A program made the position numbers and the translations under genes. From assembly GCF_963678635.1 (NCBI RefSeq), contig NC_087071.1, positions 14,920,864 through 14,984,863 of the forward strand: a DNA stretch of 64,000 bases. The letters are read 5' to 3'. Positions 58,001-64,000 of the stretch are shown one piece after another. The stretch's first letter is position 1; each line of letters begins with the position of its first letter. The notes beneath the pieces were generated by a model. That model did not search any database and was not told where the DNA came from. It was given only the letters and a program-made list of their open reading frames with translations. The DNA is from Symsagittifera roscoffensis. Taxonomy: Eukaryota > Xenacoelomorpha > Acoela > Convolutidae.

Positions 58001-59184
58001 CACGCAAAAACCAATGAAGTTTCCAGGTAGATCAGCTCGTCATGATTTTTTAAAAGAAACTCACCCCATTATAAACGTATCCTGGGTCTCCCGCATTTCC
58101 AATCCGATCCCCAGGATGCTGTATCATACCTCCGCCCACATATGCCCCTCCCCCTCCCCCAAACCCAACCCCACTCCCGTTCATCACGTGACCACCTCCT
58201 CCTGCTCCACTTCTGGAACTTCCAGGGGGCACCTCATGACCACTGGAGTCCAGGATCTTTCTGAAACATACTGAAAGTTGTTAATCCAAATAAGAAAAAA
58301 CATCAGGCATTGATAAGAAAAACATTCAAACGTCAAACAACCAATTATCTCATAATCAAGAAAACGAATCAAATCTAGAAAACGTAACGATGTTATAGTT
58401 CCTTCAACAATCAAATACCTCTGATTAGCATTAATTTATTCATCCTCATTTTTTTATTCCACTTTTAACGATAAATTCGAAAAATTCATTTTGAACGAAA
58501 ACGAAAAAACGAACTTTAAATAAAAATATGATCCAAAATCGTTTGTCAATTTTTTTCCCTTTCGTTCCCTGTCACCTTTTTTTTTGTCAAATTTGACAAC
58601 CTTTAAAATTTATTCGGAGCCAGTAGTTTCCGCTAGTTTATAGAATCAAGTTCTTAGTAGCACTGTTTTAGCAGATCGTTCACATTCTCTGCAGCTTTAA
58701 AAAAATGTCTATTTCTCGGGTAAGGTTTGCATATTTTACGGATCTCCCTGCGGAACTACATAAAGAAAATTACCTGTGATAGTTTTATGAATACTATTTT
58801 TGTTGAGTTGTATCTTAGAGCCTGGTTTACTAGCTCTTCTCTCTCCTTTTCAAGTTCCTGGTTTCCGTTTTCCAAAATTTAACTTAAAACGTTTCTCGGA
58901 AACATAGAGCAACAGTAGACTTGCAAAACTGAACTACTGAACACTGAACTTCGCGAATAAATATTCCGACTAGCCTTAATACGTTCCTTCTTTCCTCGTC
59001 TAATTTGCTGTTGTTGTTTTTGGTTCTGGCTGAGAACTCCTCCAACACATCAGCTGCTTCTGTCTTCCCCTGTCGACGATAGAGCGAGGAGAGGTTTTTG
59101 AGGGTGCTGCTCACCGTTGGACTAACAATACAGACCCTTTTATCACAGTGATCACTATTATCATCAATTTGATCACGTTTAGAT
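48619..59184 (-). CDS. KLC: Kinesin light chain, 3' part of gene (5' exons outside window)
   Basis: Cargo- and heavy-chain-binding subunit of the kinesin-1 motor. Exons in order: 58971-59184, 58065-58256, 56503-56675, 55996-56098, then either 49770-50519 or 48619-49017. Recognised by the final TPR (SPTVSSTLKNLSSLYRRQGK), then NGDGSMYRAGSLTKLRQSL and MKRASSLSVL, all landmarks of KLC tails, in the right order. Introns have GT donors (GTGAGT, GTGAGT, GTAAAA) and phases that fit. The heptad-repeat and TPR 1-5 exons must lie beyond 64000, so the adjoining intron exceeds 4.8 kb. Tail length is well above that of typical KLCs because of the large last exon. No frame breaks: a live host gene. Confidence 0.9.
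49018..49769. other. KLC: 3' flank of KLC exon E / intron before exon F
   Basis: Contains a tRNA-like SINE remnant at 49330-49437. No other feature recognised. Confidence 0.5.
49330..49437 (-). repeat. tRNA-like SINE head
   Basis: The minus strand reads GGGGAGCGCTGGTGAGGTGG, with an A-box-like TGGTGAGGTGGTTA (about 49416-49429). A B-box-like GGATGTTCGATTGC (49375-49388) follows 40 bp later, the spacing of a pol III internal promoter. It does not fold as a standard tRNA that I can see, so a SINE head is more likely than a tRNA gene. Confidence 0.5.
49770..50519 (-). other. KLC: KLC terminal exon E, 249 residues, Ser/Asn-rich
   Basis: The acceptor ATCTTATACAG ends at 50520. In phase 0 it reads RRETTDSQMSLNSASSQRLS and ends RRSMSVLL before TGA. 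Low-complexity Ser, Asn and Arg with many RRxS-type sites, as expected of a regulated, disordered tail. Assigned to KLC by phase, strand and position; not by a conserved motif. Confidence 0.65.
53226..53720. repeat. Dispersed AT-rich repeat family, copy
   Basis: Recurring phrases ATTCCGCTGG, AAAATCCACTTTTGAAA, GCATTTTCGTA, CGCAAAAACCGAACTTGAGC and CAGAGAAAACTGGA occur here and, in similar order, near 52560-52690, 57020-57110, 63100-63260 and 63470-63690. Several partial units lie side by side. No coding potential. Confidence 0.55.
53780..54575. repeat. Foldback (long imperfect inverted repeat)
   Basis: The reverse complement of 53785-53992 matches 54405-54570. Shared blocks include TGTCAATCAAC, TGAATT.ACAACT, ACTACTTTTCA.ACC, GGTTCTCT, TTTCAATG.AACTT and GCCATTTG. 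The loop of about 400 bp repeats part of the arm (GGGAATTATGCATTTTGGGAC near 54200 against GGGAATTATGTCATTTGAGAC near 54545). A foldback transposon or MITE is likely. The 108-codon frame at 54053-54379 lies in the loop and is probably not a gene. Confidence 0.6.
55996..56098 (-). other. KLC: KLC exon with MKRASSL motif
   Basis: Acceptor TGTGTTTCAG, donor CCAG|GTAAAA, 103 bp. Encodes MKRASSLSVLTTSNSSSSNS and ends ...QNYQ in phase 0, compatible with both downstream exons. Confidence 0.9.
56503..56675 (-). other. KLC: KLC exon with GSLTKLR motif
   Basis: Acceptor TTGTTAAG, donor GCGG|GTGAGT, 173 bp, ends in phase 2. Encodes NGDGSMYRAGSLTKLRQSLQ and KSSNKLFKAFGRQG, the basic segment with candidate phosphoserines conserved after the TPRs, then a Pro/Gly-rich stretch. 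Confidence 0.9.
58065..58256 (-). other. KLC: KLC glycine-rich linker exon
   Basis: Encodes ILDSSGHEVPPGSSRSG followed by a long Gly-rich run and HPGDRIGNAGDPGYVYNG. The donor GGG|GTGAGT is strong. The acceptor is either TTTCAGAAAG (phase 0, used here) or TTTCAG at 58261 (phase 2), the latter needing a GC donor upstream. Gly-rich linkers of this size are not usual in KLC. Confidence 0.8.
58971..59184 (-). other. KLC: KLC exon with last TPR
   Basis: The acceptor TTTTCTTGCAG ends at 59185. It encodes SKRDQIDDNSDHCDKRVCIV, the last TPR and the LEEFSARTKNN segment. The end is placed at CTA|GTCGGA (phase 0); a GC donor 2-4 bases upstream is an alternative. Confidence 0.85.
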
Positions 59185-61256
59185 CTGCAAGAAAACAGTT
59201 GCCTAAAATCTGACGTCCACTTGCATAGAAAACTTTTTGTTCCGATACTTTTTACGGCTTTCAAAACCTATTTTGAATTGAACTTTCCCAAAGGAAAGGG
59301 TTTGTGAAAAATTTAAACGCAAAAATTAAACACCCAATATCTTCAGTTAAATGCACAAATTACCAAAAAAATATCACAGGAATTGTATCAATGTTTCCGA
59401 CAGACGCATCAATTGGACTTGCCTGTGCGGACTTCATAATGGAACTTTTGAGGAAGTACAGTAGCGATCATTCGACTTCGTCATTACCGGAAGTTAAATT
59501 CTCAAGAGTAACAGCAAGGAGTTTACCGTACGGGCTTCACACAAAATTTTATCGATATTAAAACTGATAATGAATTAAAACTTGATCCGCCTAAACTTAC
59601 GAAAACTAATTAGAGTTAATAACACTGGTCTCACACAACAGATCAATAAAATTGACATAAACACCACAGGTAGTTCCAATGACTATGCTTTAACTCGGCC
59701 AGAGGGGTCCAATCACAATAAACGAATTTTGAAAGGAAATTTGATCCAATCAATTGTCAAATTTTTCATATGAAGTATGTTTGCACAACGTTGATGCTCG
59801 AAAAACCAATTCGTAAAAAATCACTGAATATCTGCGAAAGAGATTTCTTATGGATATTCATGAAAAAGCCATAAAAAAGTCGCGATTGATGATGTGTCAT
59901 AATCATTAGCTGAACAAGGTTAGAAACCTGTAAGGAATACCTTGAATCAGCGAGTCCCCTATGACAATATTAGAAATTTTGGCAAAATAGCTCTAGAAAA
60001 TATAGGGAGTATATATATATATATATAGATAAAATACATCTAGAAAATAAAGGAAATCATACCAATTGACTGAGGCGCGAAATCTTGCGCAGAATTAATA
60101 GTCAATTTGTACCACCTGCAATCAAAAACAAGGATAGCAGGCTACTGTGCAACTAGCACGGAATGTTCCGGCCATAGTCTTAAAAACACAACAAAAATTC
60201 AAGATTTTCTAGAACTTAAGCATATTCGACAGTCAAATAAAAAAGGCAAACTGAAAAAAAGCTTTTGTTGAAAAATTACTAGAAAAAGGAAAAAATGCAT
60301 TAATTTGATTGAAATAAAGAAAAATATTTGAATGTTTTGGATTCCAAAAATGGCGCAAAACTAATTTAAGCCCTGGAAAAAATTTCACGGCTTAAATTAA
60401 GCATAAATAAGCGATTTCAAGCCTGCTCGCTCACCTTATTCGCTCCAAAAATCAAAAAGTTTGAACGGGTTTTTCTCGCCGCTGAATCACGCGCTTTAAT
60501 ATGGTATATCACTCGACACATTTCAATCATTATTTGCGGTACCTGATTTTGCGTGGAAAACAAAAAAAAAGAAAAAAATAGCCGAATACAAAGTTACTCC
60601 CATTTTCAATGGTCGGAACAACAAGATCCAGGACAGCGTCCTTGACAAAAATCATGTTCCGCAAAATCAGAGAAGTTGAAAACGCAATTCAAGCCGCTAA
60701 ATATTTACCACATCTATGCATTCCCACGACTTGATGCCACAAACATAGCAAGCAGCGGTAAATGCGGTCTTTATAGAATCCTTATGAGCTAATTTTAACC
60801 AAAATCTGCAATGAAAAGCGCTAGTTACAGTAGGAAGTGCTTGTATGATTGCTTTTAAAAAACTAAACAAAGAATTATCATGAAAATTTAGGAAAGGAGT
60901 TATATCAACTTCAAACAGCCTAATTTTGAGAATGTTTATGATGCAGTTTTTATTTGTTCACAAGAATTTTTAATATTTACCTCTGGATTTACAAAAAAAT
61001 AAATCCAGCTGAAAACATCAATCCCCCAGTTAACTCATCAAAACATGTTTTCTTATTCTACAAGAATCTGTCTGGAGCTTCAAAAAATCTAATAAAATTA
61101 TAAAATTATACAAAGGAAAAAGCAGTAAATTCTTTTTTTTCAGCTGGTCCAAATGGGAGGAACCTCAAATTCAGATAGCCATCTGAAGAACTTGAGGTAA
61201 CTAAAAATTTCGATTAGTTCAGAAAAAAAAACAGATTATAACACAGAGGCGAAGCT

Positions 61257-61358
61257 GAGCTTCGTACCATTAGCGATACAACAAGTATATGAGCTTCGTA
61301 CCATTAGCGATACAACAAGTATATGAGCTTCGTACCATTAGCAATACAACAAGTATAT
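61257..61358. repeat. Three tandem copies of a 34-bp unit
   Basis: The unit begins GAGCTTCGTACCATTAGCGA and ends in TAT. Copies at 61257-61290, 61291-61324 and 61325-61358, the third with one change (AGCAAT). Preceded by ACACAGAGGCGAAGCTG, which also occurs at 38893-38909. Confidence 0.95.
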
Positions 61359-63099
61359 GACTAAAACAATATGACGGTGAAGCTGTTTTTTTTTTCATGA
61401 TTAAATTTTTTTCCAGACAATCTTGATGGGTAGATTTTGAGCATTCGAATAAATGGAGCCAGAGTCTTAATAATCTTTTGAAAAAACGAAAATTCCTAAA
61501 AAACAAAATATAAGATAGAAAAGCCGACAAACAATTAAAATTAAACCTGGCAACCAATAAGCACAAAATTAACCAAAAAGTACTGCTTATATGTTGTCCA
61601 TGAGTGCTTCATACATAGCTAATGCAATACCCAAGTTGGCAACTAAGCCGACGTGTATCAATTTGTCTGGAAAATGTATCAAATTATCTGCACTCAAAAG
61701 CATTTTTAACAAAAAATAACATGCCAAATAAGACAGTTGAACGTTTGAAATGCATCGGAACCAAACTTACGCAGCGGTAACAACCCAACAAGGCAAATTG
61801 CGAGAAGACTAAGCAAATGCGTAATAAATCCAAGCTCATAAAATGACAGTTAAAAAATGATGAAAAGTTATGTGAAAATTGTATTAAAAATTTTTCACTA
61901 AAACGCTAAGAAAATTTCGAAAATTTTTAAAACTCAATTACTCCTACTAATCGCCTTCAAAATTTTAGGAAAAAGCTGAGCCTTTAAAAAGAGTCCGTGC
62001 AAGGCGATCTAAGCGGATAAATAAGGAGGCGGGCGATTGCGGATGAAAAACTGAGGCGGACGAAAAAAGGCGGAGTAAAAAAGAAAAAGGACATGTTTTT
62101 AACGTTTTGCTTGGTATAGCATTAGGAAACATTGCCAAACTAAAAAATGTTGATGATTACAAATGACTTAAGACAAAAAGCGGGTAAATGCGAATTAACA
62201 AGAAAGCATTAAACAAAACTGAAGCAAAAAAAAAACGTTTTGAAGTCAATTCAGAAGCTTTAGGTAAATTAGGTAAAGATACAAGATACTGATCCTTTCA
62301 ATTCCAGTTTTAGCCAATCGTTCAGCCCAAAATCACAAAAGTTTGAACCAATTTTGTTACTTGAATTGAGAAAAAACAGAAATAAAAAAAATTAAAACTT
62401 CCAAAATATTTTGAACTTTTTTGTTTATTTTTTGTAACCTTCATTTAGAAAGTCTAGGAGGTTGATCGAAAATCCAATCATTCAGATATAATTCCAATGA
62501 GAGTAATTCGAAAAAAAATCATTAGGAAATTAATCCGAAAGAGTTGAAGTCGACCGATCTCTGCCTAAAATGTACCAAAAATTTGGAATCCTACTTAAAC
62601 TCATTTGCAATTAGTAAGGTAACAAAAGTAAATGCCGTGTCGTAAACGCGTGGAGCTAATACAGTTACCATAAGCAACCATGCACATTTTACTATTTGAC
62701 CATTGTGCCCAAAGCTATTCACGGGAAAAAGTCTAGTACCCGATTGCAGTACCCTTGCTGTTCGCAAAGGTAAGAACCATAACCAACAGACAGGTGAAAC
62801 TAAAATTTCAAGATTCTTTTACGGTGAACTTTTTCCTTAGAGCAAAACTTATTAACGAAAATTCATCAAATGGCATTTTTCCCCGGGAAAATCTAAGAAA
62901 ACGAAGTCCAATTTGTTAAAAGTAATCAATCCTTTTTAAGCTCCATGTACTCCTTCATTAATCAAGAGCGAAAATTGCCTTCTTGTAGCAAAGGAAATTG
63001 AGTTGGACTGAAAAAGAAATCAAAACTCTAGCGTCAAAGATTAGATGATAAAATTTTTGATTAGTTTTCAGCTTTCAAATTTCGAAAAAAAACTATAAA

Positions 63100-63690
63100 A
63101 CTTTAAAGCTCTTTCATACACAAAAATTGTTTATGATTGACACTTTTTTATTGAAATAACCCATTCAGAGAAAACTGGAACACTTAATAATTTTTTTTCA
63201 TCTGTTAAATTTCAAATTTAAAATCCACTTTCGAAACTAGATGTCGTTCACGTTTTTTGTGACCTATACATTTTGGTAAGTGAAGAACTGAACTGAACTT
63301 AAGCATGAAGTAACTTAAGCTGAAGCAAATTATAAAACCAAAACGCGAAAAATCGAATTGAGCGTGAGCAAACAAAGTCTTTTCCCGGAGAAAGCAAAAC
63401 ATAGCGAACAGAAAATTAGAGAACAGTCAATTAACAGAAAGAAATACAAAAAAAAACAAAATGGCCTCAAAACTCTTTCAAATTTGAGAAAAATTTAAGA
63501 TAACCACTTTTGAAGTAAAATTAACCCAATTTGAGCAATCTGGAGTGTTACGTAGTTTTTATTCCGCTGGCAAATGTAAAAATTAAATCTACTTTGAAAA
63601 CTAGAAATTGATCACGTTTTTTAACGCAATTTCCACTATCGTAATTGGAAATCGAATTTTGCCGTTCTTTTTGTAAATGAGCTTGAATTG
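63100..63690. repeat. Dispersed AT-rich repeat family, two adjacent copies
   Basis: Units at about 63100-63260 and 63470-63690 share TTTATGATTGACAC or its variants, ACCCATTCAGAGAAAACTGG or AACCCAATTTGAG..ATCTGGA, ATTCCGCTGGCAAAT and AAATC.ACTTT.GAAAACTA with each other and with 53226-53720. Confidence 0.55.
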
Positions 63691-64000
63691 AACTAAAAAA
63701 GGACATATAGCTAAGGGCATTCAAAAATGCATTATATGTATAAATGCACTTCTGTAGTTATTAAAGCGTTTTCACTTTTCCTGAAAAAATATAACAACTT
63801 ATATGAGAGTATGAACAGAGTTGATGATGGTTTTTTATTTTCAAATTGATGGAATTTATTTTTTTCATGTTTCGACTTTCGTTGTCTCATTTTTTTCCAT
63901 AAAAAATGATGGAAAAAAATTTTTTTTTCATTTCGAATTGCGGATCCAATACTTAATCAGAATAAAGCTTTCTGAATTTCCACAAAGTGGCGCAAAAACA

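Larger units (their letters stand above)
59185..64000 (-). other. KLC: KLC intron reaching the window edge
   Basis: No upstream KLC exon recognised. Contains a (TA)n tract at 60010-60027, the 34-bp triplet repeat at 61257-61358 and two copies of the dispersed repeat at 63100-63690. Frames at 59304-59561 (plus) and 61270-61566 (minus) have no motif. Confidence 0.6.

Noticed and set aside
59304-59561. 85-codon plus-strand frame in the KLC intron
   Set aside because: Lies antisense in a host intron without motif or splice signals; length is within chance for this region.

Overview
The window is AT-rich animal (metazoan) DNA. The evidence is a spliced kinesin light chain gene with GT-AG introns, two Ty3/gypsy retrotransposons and a Polinton/Maverick, with almost no intact long reading frames outside these. 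The species cannot be fixed. The better-preserved gypsy element reminds me of larvacean (Oikopleura-type) elements, and a 52-bp intron in the P-loop gene would fit a tunicate, but both are impressions.

Left half, 1 to about 34 kb, is a nest of mobile elements. A dead Ty3/gypsy element on the minus strand (called gypsy-1) has been split inside gag by a 16.0-kb Polinton. The Polinton runs 14947-30957. It starts AGT and ends ACT, has imperfect terminal inverted repeats, and is flanked by a 6-bp target duplication (TGTGAT / TGTCAT). The N-terminal half of gag lies right of it (30964-31829). The C-terminal half of gag, protease, RT, RNase H and a truncated integrase lie left of it. A 6.29-kb segment, from the middle of that integrase to 1.6 kb inside the Polinton, is then repeated head to tail: copy 3 is 10273-16559, copy 2 is 3980-10272, copy 1 runs off the left edge. 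Copies share stops, frameshifts and a ruined RT active site, so DNA-level duplication of an already dead element is the simplest reading.

The Polinton carries, leftward on the minus strand, decayed genes for major capsid protein, a basic pVII-like protein, the penton/minor capsid protein, retroviral-type integrase, packaging ATPase, a small membrane protein and several unknowns. Protein-primed DNA polymerase B lies on the plus strand. Every recognisable gene has at least one break, and I found no adenain-type protease. A divergent promoter region (25629-26519) separates the two transcription directions.

34.3-36.4 kb holds a minus-strand gene, at least two exons, with a nuclease-like region and a Walker A motif but no further helicase motifs. 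39542-46703 is a second Ty3/gypsy element (gypsy-2), structurally complete, with 300-bp LTRs, a 5-bp target duplication (CTCAT) and a primer binding site, but with a broken gag-pol.

48.6 kb to the right edge is the 3' part of a kinesin light chain gene on the minus strand: five exons plus a second possible terminal exon, with introns up to 5.5 kb. The last TPR, the GDG...GSLTKLR and MKRASSL tail motifs, and long Ser/Asn-rich C-termini are present; the upstream exons lie beyond the window. Its introns contain a tRNA-like SINE remnant, a foldback element, short tandem repeats and a dispersed AT-rich repeat family, but no other gene I can support.
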